A stretch of DNA of 64,000 nt from Marinomonas ostreistagni (GCF_016888445.1 NZ_JAFEKF010000002.1:558001-622000), one strand, 5' to 3'; counted from the stretch's first letter, positions 26,166-35,233 are shown. Notes: generated by a model from the sequence alone, not told the origin. Translations and numbers: made by a program.

Positions 26166-27338
26166 ATGAAATCTGCATCAATCGTTGAGTTTATTAGAGG
26201 TACTTACCAAACGAATGAGTTTATTCCTCTACATGTGCCTAGGTTCGATGGTAACGAAAAAAACTACGTTATGGAGACACTTGAAAGTACTTTTGTCTCA
26301 AGCGTAGGTAAGTTTGTCGACAACTTCGAACATAAAATCGAAAGTTTCACCGGAACCGCCAAAGCGGTTGCGACGGTTAATGGTACGGCAGCGCTACACA
26401 CGGCATTATATATGGCTGGTGTGCGACAAGGGGACTTGGTCATTACTCAGGCTCTAACATTTGTCGCGACGTGTAATGCGCTCCATCACATGGGCGCGGA
26501 GCCAGTCTTTGTGGATGTATCACCCGTAAGTTTAGGTCTATGTCCAAAAGCTGTAGACGCATTTTTATGTGAACAAGCAGAGGTGACAGAGACGGGGTGC
26601 ATTCATAAACCGACCGGTAAGAGAATCCAAGCTGTAGTGCCTATGCATACTTTTGGCCACCCAGTGGAGCTAGATGAGCTATTAGCTATTTGTCAAAAGT
26701 GGAATATTGCCTTGGTTGAAGATGCGGCTGAGAGCTTGGGGTCCTTTTATAAAGGCAAGCATACAGGCACGATTGGTGATTTTGGTGCATTAAGTTTTAA
26801 TGGCAACAAGATTATTACGACTGGAGGTGGTGGCATCGTGCTGTGTCAATCATCTGATGATGGAGTACATACCAAGCATCTGACAACTACCGCTAAGGTA
26901 CCTCATGCTTATGAGTTTTTTCATGATGAGCCAGGTTTTAACTACCGTATGCCAAATATCAACGCTGCGTTAGGGTGTGCTCAAATGGAAGTACTAGACA
27001 GCTATCTGCAGCAAAAACGTCAGTTAGCAGGACGTTATCGTGATTTCTTCTCAGACTCTGAATATAAATTTGTCAGTGAGCCAAGTTACGCTCAATCGAA
27101 CTATTGGCTCAATGCAATTATTTGCCCAGATCAAGAGGCTCGTGAGCGATTACTTAAAGAAACCAATGCTGCTGGCGTAATGACACGCCCTATTTGGAAA
27201 CTGATGCATCGTTTACCTATGTTTGAGAATGCAATACGAGCAGATCTCAATAACTCAGAGTTTATTGAAGCTCATCTGGTTAATCTGCCAAGTACGCCTA
27301 TAAAATTTGATGTTATAGAGGAACGAAATGAAAGTTAG
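26166..27338 (+). CDS. legC: LegC family PLP-dependent aminotransferase
   Basis: A 390-residue sugar aminotransferase of the DegT/DnrJ/EryC1 fold. It adds the C4 amino group to a 4-keto-6-deoxy-GlcNAc nucleotide. Features: FIPLHVPRFDGNEKNYV at the N terminus, VNGTAALHTALYMAGV, VEDAAESLGSFYKGKHTG and the PLP lysine in LSFNGNKIITTGGGG. The overall pattern matches LegC proteins of legionaminate clusters. The ATG at 26166 follows AGGTGG; a GTG four codons earlier is possible. It overlaps the next gene by 11 bases. Confidence 0.9.
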   Translation: MKSASIVEFIRGTYQTNEFIPLHVPRFDGNEKNYVMETLESTFVSSVGKFVDNFEHKIESFTGTAKAVATVNGTAALHTALYMAGVRQGDLVITQALTFVATCNALHHMGAEPVFVDVSPVSLGLCPKAVDAFLCEQAEVTETGCIHKPTGKRIQAVVPMHTFGHPVELDELLAICQKWNIALVEDAAESLGSFYKGKHTGTIGDFGALSFNGNKIITTGGGGIVLCQSSDDGVHTKHLTTTAKVPHAYEFFHDEPGFNYRMPNINAALGCAQMEVLDSYLQQKRQLAGRYRDFFSDSEYKFVSEPSYAQSNYWLNAIICPDQEARERLLKETNAAGVMTRPIWKLMHRLPMFENAIRADLNNSEFIEAHLVNLPSTPIKFDVIEERNES

Positions 27339-28170
27339 TATTTTAGGAAGTGGTCAAATGGGGGCGGGTATTGTTTCTCTAATGTTGCAATCGCCATATG
27401 TTGATACCGTTATCTGGTGGGCTCGATCTGAATCTTCGTTGGATAAAGCCTTGTTGAAGGTAAAAAAAGAAGTTCGACGGTTCGCTAAAAACTCAGGCTT
27501 TGATAATGAAAAACTATTAAATAAGTTAGTTTTTTCAACTGATCTATCTAAAATATCTGGCAGTTCATTCTGTATAGAGGCTGTTTCTGAAGAAATGCGC
27601 CTTAAAGAACAGCTTCTTGAAAGTGTATCTGATTACCTTGATGAAGACGCTATTATAGCCACGAATACTTCTTCATTTTCTATTACTGCTTTATCTATTT
27701 CCACGCGATTTCCAGAGAAGGTAGTAGGAATGCATTTTTTTAATCCTACTTCAGTAATGCAGCTTGTTGAAGTTGTTAAGGGATTAAATACATCTGATTG
27801 CACTGTGAATAGAGCGATAGAGTTAGCTTCTAATTTGGGTAAGGAAGCAGTCTTAGTTAATGAGTCCCCAGGATTTATTGTGAATAGAATGCTTATTCCA
27901 ATGATTAATGAGGCCATATCTATATATGCAGAAAGCGTAGCTTCTATAGATGATATTGATAAAGCAATGAAATTAGGTGCAAATCATCCACTGGGTCCGC
28001 TGGCATTAGCTGACTTAATTGGTACTGATGTTTGCCTTTCAATCATGGAAACTCTCCATTACGAAACGGGTGACCCTAAATACAGAGCACATCCTTTATT
28101 GAGACAGTATGTTCGTGCTGGCTATTTGGGAAGAAAGTCGGGAAGAGGTTTTCATGCTTATAGACGATAA
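27328..28170 (+). CDS. 3-hydroxyacyl-CoA dehydrogenase family protein
   Basis: A 280-residue protein with the complete short-chain 3-hydroxyacyl-CoA (3-hydroxybutyryl-CoA) dehydrogenase pattern: GSGQMGAGI NAD site (7-15), IATNTSSFSIT, the catalytic GMHFFNPTSVMQLVEVV with H136 and E148, NESPGFIVNRML and the C-terminal NHPLGPLALADLIGTD. In fatty-acid metabolism the reaction is acetoacetyl-CoA to 3-hydroxybutyryl-CoA. Here the gene is embedded in a nonulosonate operon and overlaps both neighbours, so it probably provides an acyl donor for sugar decoration (inference). AT-rich relative to genes further upstream. Confidence 0.9.
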   Translation: MKVSILGSGQMGAGIVSLMLQSPYVDTVIWWARSESSLDKALLKVKKEVRRFAKNSGFDNEKLLNKLVFSTDLSKISGSSFCIEAVSEEMRLKEQLLESVSDYLDEDAIIATNTSSFSITALSISTRFPEKVVGMHFFNPTSVMQLVEVVKGLNTSDCTVNRAIELASNLGKEAVLVNESPGFIVNRMLIPMINEAISIYAESVASIDDIDKAMKLGANHPLGPLALADLIGTDVCLSIMETLHYETGDPKYRAHPLLRQYVRAGYLGRKSGRGFHAYRR

Positions 28171-28996
28171 CATTCAGATTATTGATATAGATAATTCAGA
28201 GGATCTAATTAAATATATCGATGGGATCTCTGAATTATTTTTAGAAAGTTTTTCTAAACCATTAGATGTCGAGCTTTGGGAGTGGGCCTATGTTAATAAT
28301 CCTTTTGGAGAGCCAATAGTTTCACTAGCTATCTCAAATGATAAAGTGATTGGACACTACGCTGTGATTCCTTGTACTTTAAGCTGCTCGAAAGGAGAGA
28401 TTCAAGGTTATTTGTCCATGACGACGATGGTGGCGGCCGCTTATAGAAAGTATAAACTTTTTCAATTACTTGCAAACAGAGTTTACGATAAAATTGAGTC
28501 TAAAATCGAGCCGTCAGTTGTATTTGGTTTTCCGAATAATAATTCTGCGCCAGGCTTCAGGAAGCGTTTGGGGTGGACTATAGATTTAGATTACAAGGTT
28601 ATTGAATTATCAAAGCAGGTTCAGGACTACTGGAGAAAAAGGACATCAGAAGAAAACTATAAAGAAAAATATACTTTATTTCTCAATGGTGACGTTAAAA
28701 ATTGGAGAATGAAAAAACCTAAACAAGAATGGTCTATAAAAAAGGGGGTTGGCCTGAAAAGGGTGCACGACTCTTTAGATCTTATGTATGTTGAAGATCC
28801 TGTTTATATAGCTGATATAGCTGATATAGCTGAGCTGAGTAAAGTTTATACAATATTGCCTATACCGGACTCTAAAGAAGAAGAGTTAAATTGTAAAGTC
28901 GCTTTTTCATACCGATTTGGCTATCGATTCTTTAACTATAGTGGAAGGGATGATGTAAATTTCTTTGTGCAAATGTGTATGTCGGATGTATTTTAA
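28154..28996 (+). CDS. GNAT family N-acyltransferase
   Basis: A 280-residue GNAT-fold protein: IGHYAVIPCTLSCSKGEIQG then LSMTTMVAAAYRKYKLFQLL, where the acyl-CoA pyrophosphate loop is expected, and GFPNNNSAPGFRKRLGW. It overlaps the dehydrogenase gene by 17 bases, with GGAAGAGG ahead of ATG 28154, so the two are translationally coupled. In a legionaminate pathway it fills the LegH position (N-acylation of the C4 amine). I infer that it may use the dehydrogenase product, for example 3-hydroxybutyryl-CoA. It contains a short in-frame repeat of GATATAGCT near 28808-28832 (IADIADIAE). Confidence 0.75.
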   Translation: MLIDDNIQIIDIDNSEDLIKYIDGISELFLESFSKPLDVELWEWAYVNNPFGEPIVSLAISNDKVIGHYAVIPCTLSCSKGEIQGYLSMTTMVAAAYRKYKLFQLLANRVYDKIESKIEPSVVFGFPNNNSAPGFRKRLGWTIDLDYKVIELSKQVQDYWRKRTSEENYKEKYTLFLNGDVKNWRMKKPKQEWSIKKGVGLKRVHDSLDLMYVEDPVYIADIADIAELSKVYTILPIPDSKEEELNCKVAFSYRFGYRFFNYSGRDDVNFFVQMCMSDVF

Positions 28997-30150
28997 TGAA
29001 AATTTTAGCACTAACCTCAATTCGTTCTGAATATGATCTTGTCAGCTCTCTTTTCAAAAAACTCCACTTGGATCCAGAAATTGATTTACAGCTACTAGTT
29101 GGAGGAGCGCATAACTCTCCATCTTTTGGTTTAACTAGAAAATATATTGAAGCGGATGGCTTTAATATCTTGATGAGTATCGAAAGTTTGCTGGATGCAG
29201 ATAGTAGTTCCTCTAGACTTAAGAGTGCTTCTATTTTGTTAATGTCATCAGTAGATATAGTAAAGAGGTATTCTCCAGATCTTATTATTTATGCTGGAGA
29301 TAGAGAAGAGATTATGATAGGTGCTATGCTCGGGGGATATTTATCAATTCCAACATTACACTTATTTGGCGGTGATCATGCGTCGGATGGACATATTGAT
29401 AATCCTATAAGACATGCAGTATCGAAATTATCGACTGTACATTTTGTAAGTAATGATGAGCATGCAAGGCGTTTATATGCTATTGGAGAACCTAGTCGGC
29501 GAGTTTTTAATATAGGTAGTGTTGCATTAGATAAATTCTATGATATTGATAAAAATCCAAGTGTTGTATCAAAAATTGCTTTTAAAGAAGTTACTAGACC
29601 TTTAGCTCTTTTTATCTATCATCCTGTTGAGGGGGAGTTAGATAATGTTGAGAGCATTGTTAGAGATGCAATTAATGTATTAATTGAAGAAGGCTATCAT
29701 GTGTTCATAGGGAAGCCTAATACTGATTATGGTAATGCACGTATACGCAATGTGATTGAAAGTTTTGAAAATAATACAGATCATTTATCAGTCTATAGTA
29801 ATTTGCCTAGAATTGATTTTGTTCAGTTGTTTAAGGCTTGCTCCCTTATTGCAGGTAATTCATCAGCAGGATTATTAGAAGCAGCTACTATTCCGATTGC
29901 ATGTATAAATATTGGGGAGCGTCAAAAAAATCGTCTTTGTGCTGAAAATGTTGTTTTTGTAGAGGCTAATAAAGAATCCATATTGAGTGGCGTTAAAAAA
30001 ATAAAAACTATTGAGTTCAAAGCTAAATTATCAAAAGTTATAAATCCTTATGGCGATGGTCAATCTTCTAAGCAAGCATATAATCTTATTAAAAGTATAA
30101 ATTTTCAAAGTTTATTGTTAAAGACAGAGGATCCAATAAATGAAGAGTAA
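28996..30150 (+). CDS. legG: UDP/GDP-sugar 2-epimerase, hydrolysing (NeuC/LegG type)
   Basis: A 384-residue enzyme of the hydrolysing 2-epimerase family that releases a ManNAc-like 6-deoxy diamino sugar from its nucleotide. Signatures: LTSIRSEYDLVSSLFKKL (residues 5-22), IYAGDREEIMIG, HLFGGDHASDGHIDNPIRHA and the C-terminal GNSSAGLLEAA. Its ATG shares the last base of the preceding stop (TAATG). Position between the acyltransferase and LegI matches the pathway order. Confidence 0.9.
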   Translation: MKILALTSIRSEYDLVSSLFKKLHLDPEIDLQLLVGGAHNSPSFGLTRKYIEADGFNILMSIESLLDADSSSSRLKSASILLMSSVDIVKRYSPDLIIYAGDREEIMIGAMLGGYLSIPTLHLFGGDHASDGHIDNPIRHAVSKLSTVHFVSNDEHARRLYAIGEPSRRVFNIGSVALDKFYDIDKNPSVVSKIAFKEVTRPLALFIYHPVEGELDNVESIVRDAINVLIEEGYHVFIGKPNTDYGNARIRNVIESFENNTDHLSVYSNLPRIDFVQLFKACSLIAGNSSAGLLEAATIPIACINIGERQKNRLCAENVVFVEANKESILSGVKKIKTIEFKAKLSKVINPYGDGQSSKQAYNLIKSINFQSLLLKTEDPINEE

Positions 30151-30817
30151 TAGAAATATTTTAGTTGTTGCTCCTCATGCAGATGATGAAACTTTAGGGT
30201 GTGGTGGAACTATTTTGAAATTATCGAAACAAGGCTATAGTGTCCACTGGTTACTCGTGACAGGTATGACTTCCTCCTATGGCTTCACTGAAGCTCAGAT
30301 AGATAAGAGACGCTCTGAAATTAAGACTGTAGCAGAGGCCTACGGATTCAAAGGGGTACATGAACTACAGCTTCCACCAGCGAAATTAGAAACTTTGCCA
30401 AAAAGTGAAATAATTGGCCCCATTTGCTCAGTAGTAGAGCAAATCAAGCCCTCAATAGTCTTAACGGTTTATCGAAATGATGCTCATAGTGATCACGAGA
30501 TTGTTTATGATGCTGTAATGTCTGCATCTAAGTCATTTCGCTTTCCTTTTATTAAAAAAGTCTTAGCTTACGAGACAATGTCAGAAACCGATTTTGGTAT
30601 GAAGCCGGAGGATGGTGGTTTTAGACCGAATGTTTATGTTGATATCAGCGAATATCTAGATAAAAAACTTGATATATTAGAAATATTTGAGTCAGAAGTG
30701 AGTGATTTTCCATTCCCCAGATCTAAGTTAGCTCTCGAGTCTCTTGCTCGAGTAAGAGGAGCTCAATGCAATGCTCAAGCTGCAGAAGCTTTCTTGTTAA
30801 TAAAGGAGATATTATGA
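30140..30817 (+). CDS. PIG-L family sugar N-deacetylase
   Basis: A 225-residue LmbE/PIG-L deacetylase. The zinc site is intact: PHADDE (H13, D15, D16) and AHSDHE (H116, H119). These enzymes hydrolyse N-acetyl groups from sugars or sugar conjugates. Within a nonulosonate operon, and with an acyltransferase and an acyl-CoA dehydrogenase nearby, it could expose an amine so that a different acyl group can be placed (inference). It overlaps legG by 11 bases and the synthase gene by 4. Confidence 0.9.
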   Translation: MKSNRNILVVAPHADDETLGCGGTILKLSKQGYSVHWLLVTGMTSSYGFTEAQIDKRRSEIKTVAEAYGFKGVHELQLPPAKLETLPKSEIIGPICSVVEQIKPSIVLTVYRNDAHSDHEIVYDAVMSASKSFRFPFIKKVLAYETMSETDFGMKPEDGGFRPNVYVDISEYLDKKLDILEIFESEVSDFPFPRSKLALESLARVRGAQCNAQAAEAFLLIKEIL

Positions 30818-31887
30818 CTATTATTATTGCTGAAGCTGGCGTAAATCATAATGGAAGTCGTAAGCTTGCCTTTGAGTTAATTGATGCTGCCAAAGAGGCA
30901 GGCGCTAATATCGTAAAATTTCAAACATTCAAAGCTAAAAATTTAGTAACAGAAGATGCAAAGCAAGCTGCATATCAAGTAGCTAATACTAAGAAAGAAG
31001 AGTCGCAGTTTGCGATGCTTAGCCGGCTAGAATTACCTTACGATACACATCATGAGTTGGTGAAATACTGTGACTCTTTGGGTATTGAGTTTTTATCAAC
31101 AGCCTTTGATCTTGATAGCTTAGATTTTTTAGTGAATGACTTGGCACTCAAGCGATTAAAGTTACCATCAGGAGAGCTCACTAATGCGCCTTTAGTTTTG
31201 GCACATGCTCGATCTGGTTGCGATCTAATTGTTTCAACTGGTATGGCATCATTATCAGAAATTGAGACTGCTCTAGGCGTGATTGCATTTGGCTATACAG
31301 CGGATGCATCAACAGTACCTTCTTTACAAGCTTTTCAAGAGGCTTACGCCTCTGACAAAGGGCAGAAGGCCCTGAAAGAGAAAGTGACAATTCTTCATTG
31401 TACTACTGAGTATCCCGCACCAATGGAAGAGATTAATCTTCGCGCTATGGATACCTTGGGGCAAGCATTTGGACTGGCGGCTGGTTATTCGGATCATAGC
31501 GAGGGGATTACTATACCAGTAGCCGCTGTCGCTCGCGGGGCAGTATTGATTGAGAAGCACTTTACCCTCGATAAAGATATGGAAGGTCCCGATCATAAAG
31601 CATCGCTTGAGCCTCAGGAGCTGAAGGCAATGGTCGATGCAATACGTCAGGTTGAGCAAGCGCTAGGCTCTTATACTAAGAAGCCAACAGTCTCTGAAGT
31701 GAAGAATAAACTTGTCGCAAGGAAAAGTTTGGTAGCGGCCAAAGACATAGCAATTGGCGAGCAACTTACGGAAGCAAACCTAACGATTAAACGTCCAGGC
31801 TCTGGAGTGACTCCATACCGATACTGGCATTACATCGGGACTGAATCGAATCAGGATTATAAGGCGGGAGATCTAATTCGTGAGTAG
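30814..31887 (+). CDS. legI: nonulosonate synthase (N,N'-diacetyllegionaminate synthase-like, NeuB family)
   Basis: A 357-residue NeuB-family enzyme condensing a 6-carbon amino sugar with phosphoenolpyruvate to a 9-carbon nonulosonic acid. TIM-barrel motifs: IAEAGVNHNG (4-13), IVKFQTFKAKNLVT, LHCTTEYPAP, AAGYSDHSEGI. A C-terminal antifreeze-like SAF domain follows (RKSLVAAKDIAIGEQLTEAN). ATG 30814 follows AAGGAGA. Sialate and pseudaminate are alternatives; the neighbouring LegC and LegG favour a legionaminate-type product. Confidence 0.92.
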   Translation: MTIIIAEAGVNHNGSRKLAFELIDAAKEAGANIVKFQTFKAKNLVTEDAKQAAYQVANTKKEESQFAMLSRLELPYDTHHELVKYCDSLGIEFLSTAFDLDSLDFLVNDLALKRLKLPSGELTNAPLVLAHARSGCDLIVSTGMASLSEIETALGVIAFGYTADASTVPSLQAFQEAYASDKGQKALKEKVTILHCTTEYPAPMEEINLRAMDTLGQAFGLAAGYSDHSEGITIPVAAVARGAVLIEKHFTLDKDMEGPDHKASLEPQELKAMVDAIRQVEQALGSYTKKPTVSEVKNKLVARKSLVAAKDIAIGEQLTEANLTIKRPGSGVTPYRYWHYIGTESNQDYKAGDLIRE

Positions 31888-32542
31888 ATCATTAAAGCCC
31901 CCGATCGTTTTGATTGGTGGTGGTGGTCATGCGGCGGTTCTTGCCGAAATTTTGCTTATGCAAAATAGAGAAATTGTTGCTGTGCTAAGTCCTGAGGAAA
32001 TTCAAGAGCGAGCGATATTTAGAGGAATGGTACACCTCAAAGAAGACAGTGATGTACTCACTTTCAATAAAGAGCAGGTAAGATTAGTGAACGGTATTGG
32101 CATGTTGCCAAAATCGATGTTAAGGAAAAGGGTAAATGAGTACTTTCTTGAGTTAGGTTACCAGTTTGATAGCGTGATTGCTGACAGTGCCTATGTGTCT
32201 CCTTCAGCGCTAATTGAAGAGGGGGCTCAGATTCTCCCGATGGCTATCGTGCATACAGGTGCTCATGTGGGCAAACACAGTATTGTAAATACAAGTGCGC
32301 TCATAGAACATGACTGTAAGATAGGTGAATATAATCACATTGCGCCAAAATCGGTGTTATGTGGTCAGGTTGAAACAGAGCGAGATGTATTTATAGGTGC
32401 AGGGTCTGTGTTGACCCAAAATGTCAAAGTGGGACAGAGCACTTTGATAGGAGCTGGCGCAATCGTTAACAAAATAATAGAGCCTAATAGTATTGTTTAC
32501 CCTGCTAAAGGGACTCTTAAGCAACAAGAGCATGGATCATAG
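31880..32542 (+). CDS. NeuD/PglD-like sugar O- or N-acetyltransferase
   Basis: A 220-residue protein with an N-terminal nucleotide-binding-like region (IVLIGGGGHAAVLAEIL) and a C-terminal left-handed beta-helix of hexapeptide repeats (GAHVGKHSIVNTSALIEHDC, GAGSVLTQNVKVG). This is the NeuD/PglD architecture, which acetylates amino sugars or sialic-type acids. It starts with GTG, overlaps legI by 8 bases and has GGGAG upstream. It may be the second acyltransferase of the pathway (C7 or C5 amine) or an O-acetylase. Confidence 0.85.
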   Translation: MSRSLKPPIVLIGGGGHAAVLAEILLMQNREIVAVLSPEEIQERAIFRGMVHLKEDSDVLTFNKEQVRLVNGIGMLPKSMLRKRVNEYFLELGYQFDSVIADSAYVSPSALIEEGAQILPMAIVHTGAHVGKHSIVNTSALIEHDCKIGEYNHIAPKSVLCGQVETERDVFIGAGSVLTQNVKVGQSTLIGAGAIVNKIIEPNSIVYPAKGTLKQQEHGS

Positions 32543-32544
32543 AG

Positions 32545-33603
32545 ATGAGTCATAGTTGGCAAAAAGCCCTAGTTAGCGAGTCTAGTAGTATTAAAGAAGC
32601 GCTTAAGATAATTGACAGCGAAGCCTTGCGTGTGGCCTTAGCAGTGAGTCCCGATAGAAAGCTGTTAGGAGTCATTACTGACGGCGATATACGTCGGGCG
32701 CTATTACGTGGGTTATCACTAGAAGAGTCTGTTAGTAAGGTCATGAACACTAGCCCAATTATCGCTTTTAATCATGCGACAAAGGATGAGCTAGTAACTT
32801 TGATGGAAAAGCATCAGGTTTTATCAGTTCCGCTTGTCAGTGAAGAGGGTGTAGTAACAGGACTTGAAACGCTTCATAGTGCACTAAGCAAAAAACGTTA
32901 TCAAAATCCGATATTTATCATGGCAGGTGGTTTTGGAACGCGTTTAAAACCATTAACTGATAATTGCCCCAAGCCAATGCTGAAAGTTGGTGATAAACCG
33001 ATATTAGAAACAGTTATAAAGAGTTTTATAAAGGCGGGCTTTAGTAATTTCTATATTTCAACTCACTACATGCCTGAGCAGATTCATGGGCACTTCAAAG
33101 ATGGTGAAGATCTTGGAGTTAGTATTACTTATGTGCATGAAGATAAACCTCTAGGGACAGGTGGGGCGCTTGGTCTGCTTCCAGGCAGTATGCCAAAGGA
33201 TCTACCTCTCATTATGATCAATGGTGATGTGCTTACTAATGTTAACTTTGAAAGGTTATTGAAATTTCATGAAGATAACAATGCAGACGCAACAATGTGT
33301 GTTCGTGAATATGACTACCAAATCCCCTACGGCGTTATTAATGGAGAGGGTAATAAAATTACCAGCATGGTAGAGAAGCCTGTGCATCGCTTCTTTATTA
33401 ATGCTGGTATATATGTGCTGTCGCCACAAGTCATAAACTCTGTTGCCAAAAATGAGAAAATTGATATGCCATCTCTTTTAGAGAAGCATATGAATGAGCG
33501 TCAAAATGTATTGATGTTTCCTATCCATGAGTATTGGCTAGATATTGGAAGAATGGATGATTTTAATCGAGCTCAAACTGATATATTAAACTTAGGCCTA
33601 TGA
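32545..33603 (+). CDS. CBS-domain sugar-1-phosphate nucleotidyltransferase (PtmE-like)
   Basis: A 352-residue fusion. Residues 1-115 hold a CBS domain pair (LGVITDGDIRRALLRG; VPLVSEEGVVTGLETL). From about 123 there is a nucleotidyltransferase domain with FIMAGGFGTRLKPLTDNCPK (124-143), MINGDVLTN and MVEKP. The same architecture is found in PtmE, the glucosamine-1-phosphate guanylyltransferase that starts the GDP-based legionaminate route in Campylobacter. This supports a GDP-linked pathway here; substrate specificity is inferred from context. Confidence 0.88.
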   Translation: MSHSWQKALVSESSSIKEALKIIDSEALRVALAVSPDRKLLGVITDGDIRRALLRGLSLEESVSKVMNTSPIIAFNHATKDELVTLMEKHQVLSVPLVSEEGVVTGLETLHSALSKKRYQNPIFIMAGGFGTRLKPLTDNCPKPMLKVGDKPILETVIKSFIKAGFSNFYISTHYMPEQIHGHFKDGEDLGVSITYVHEDKPLGTGGALGLLPGSMPKDLPLIMINGDVLTNVNFERLLKFHEDNNADATMCVREYDYQIPYGVINGEGNKITSMVEKPVHRFFINAGIYVLSPQVINSVAKNEKIDMPSLLEKHMNERQNVLMFPIHEYWLDIGRMDDFNRAQTDILNLGL

Positions 33604-33606
33604 AAT

Positions 33607-34293
33607 ATGATCAATAAAAAAAGAGTACTGGCAGTAATACCTGCAAGGGGGGGGAGTAAAAGATTACCAAGAAAGAATATTCTTCCTCTATCAGGAAAAC
33701 CACTCATTTTATGGAGTATAGAAGCAGCCAAGAAGTCAATGTATATAGATAAGTATATTGTTACTAGTGACGATGACGAAATACTAAATATATCTAAGTC
33801 TATGCAAGCACCAACATTAAAAAGACCTGGTTACTTAGCTAGTGATAAGGTAGGTACTTTAGATGTGATACTTCATGCACTAGGTGAGCAAGAAAAAAAA
33901 TATGATATCGTAGTCGTGTTACAGCCAACAAGCCCACTTAGAACAGAAAAGAATATTGATGAAGCTTTAGAGTTATTTATTGAAAAAGATGCTAATTCTA
34001 TTATATCTGTATGTGAAACAGATCATCCTTTATTATGGTGTAATACATTACCTGAAGATAATAGTCTAGTTTCTTTTATAAAAGAGGGTGTTAAGGAAAA
34101 ACGTAGTCAAGATTTAGAGAAGAGTTACAGGATAAACGGAGCTTTATATGTTTATAATACTAAAAGTCTCATATGTGATAAAAATATAGGGTTTGATGAT
34201 AAATCATACGCTTATATAATGAAGAGAGAAGAATCGATTGATATAGATGAAGAAATTGATTTTAGGATTGCCGAAATGTTAAAGAATTTTTAG
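33607..34293 (+). CDS. legF: CMP-nonulosonate cytidylyltransferase (NeuA/LegF family)
   Basis: A 228-residue transferase activating the nonulosonic acid with CTP. It shows the family motif IPARGGSKRLPRKNI (about 11-25), VVLQPTSPLR and the RINGALYVY segment. It completes the pathway and delivers the CMP-sugar to the transferase encoded next. The base composition becomes markedly AT-rich from here onward. Confidence 0.93.
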   Translation: MINKKRVLAVIPARGGSKRLPRKNILPLSGKPLILWSIEAAKKSMYIDKYIVTSDDDEILNISKSMQAPTLKRPGYLASDKVGTLDVILHALGEQEKKYDIVVVLQPTSPLRTEKNIDEALELFIEKDANSIISVCETDHPLLWCNTLPEDNSLVSFIKEGVKEKRSQDLEKSYRINGALYVYNTKSLICDKNIGFDDKSYAYIMKREESIDIDEEIDFRIAEMLKNF

Positions 34294-34305
34294 AAGATTT
34301 TGATC

Positions 34306-35214
34306 ATGATAGCATATATTGAGTCGTCTTATCAGCTTAAAAATTTTATTAGATACTGTAATGAAATAAGTGGAAAGAAAAAAAATATAAAGGTCTATTT
34401 ACGTATAAATGGTTCTAGTGAACAATGCAAGCAATATGATAATATTTTAATTGGTAGAGATGAGTTTTTAGTTAAGAGAGTTAACTTATCAGATGGCTTT
34501 TTTGAGAATTTTAAAGTATTTTTTTGTTTTATTTACGATATTATGCGCTGTAAAACTTTAGTTGTTGGTGATGCCAGAAGTTTTGTTTCTTCTAAAATCA
34601 TTAAGAATTTTAGTTTTTTTAAAAAAATAGTGTTGGTCGATGACGGGTTGTACTTATACTCGTACTGGAGAAAAATAAAAAAATACAAAGTTACTTTGTA
34701 TTCATCACTATATCAAATTGAATTTGATATTTCAAAAGATAAAAATAATTCCTTGTCGTTTCAATATATGCAGTTTGATAAGGTTAAAGTTAATTATGCC
34801 GAAGAGGTTGGCATATGTTTTATAGGTTCGAAGGTTGTAGAAATAGGGTATCTGAATGAGGAGTTTTATCTTTCAATTCTGAGAAGCAAGTATTGCAATA
34901 ATATAAAATGTTTATATTTTGCTCATAGAGGAGAGGCTCCGGAAAAACTGAAAAAAGTTTCAGAGATAGGCTACATATTAATTAAGCCTGATCTACCATT
35001 AGAAGACTACTTTATTATTAATGGTGCACCGAAAGCGGAATATTTCTCATTGTATTCTACTGCTCTTTACAATTTATCTGTGATGATTCCTGATGTGAAA
35101 TTCTCATGTATTGACCCTGGTCAGGCATCGTGGTTATTAGGTGATTTAGAGGCGATATATGAATGCTATGATCTTCTAGAAAAAAATGGAATCAGTCGAA
35201 TATATCAGGATTAA
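34306..35214 (+). CDS. sialyltransferase-like glycosyltransferase (GT52/polysialyltransferase-like), putative
   Basis: A 302-residue protein without close recognition. Its layout resembles the sialyl/polysialyltransferase group: an Asp-Asp-Gly motif (KIVLVDDGLYLYSYW), a mid-protein FAHRGE motif and a C-terminal GAPKAEYFSLYSTALYNL, in which a serine/threonine after the loop is typical of CMP-sugar transferases. It lies 12 bases after the CMP-activating enzyme, so transfer of the nonulosonate is a plausible role. ATG 34306 is preferred over a TTG two codons earlier because AGAAG is then well spaced. Very AT-rich. Confidence 0.6.
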   Translation: MIAYIESSYQLKNFIRYCNEISGKKKNIKVYLRINGSSEQCKQYDNILIGRDEFLVKRVNLSDGFFENFKVFFCFIYDIMRCKTLVVGDARSFVSSKIIKNFSFFKKIVLVDDGLYLYSYWRKIKKYKVTLYSSLYQIEFDISKDKNNSLSFQYMQFDKVKVNYAEEVGICFIGSKVVEIGYLNEEFYLSILRSKYCNNIKCLYFAHRGEAPEKLKKVSEIGYILIKPDLPLEDYFIINGAPKAEYFSLYSTALYNLSVMIPDVKFSCIDPGQASWLLGDLEAIYECYDLLEKNGISRIYQD

Positions 35215-35233
35215 ATTCTAGCTAAGGGAGCCT

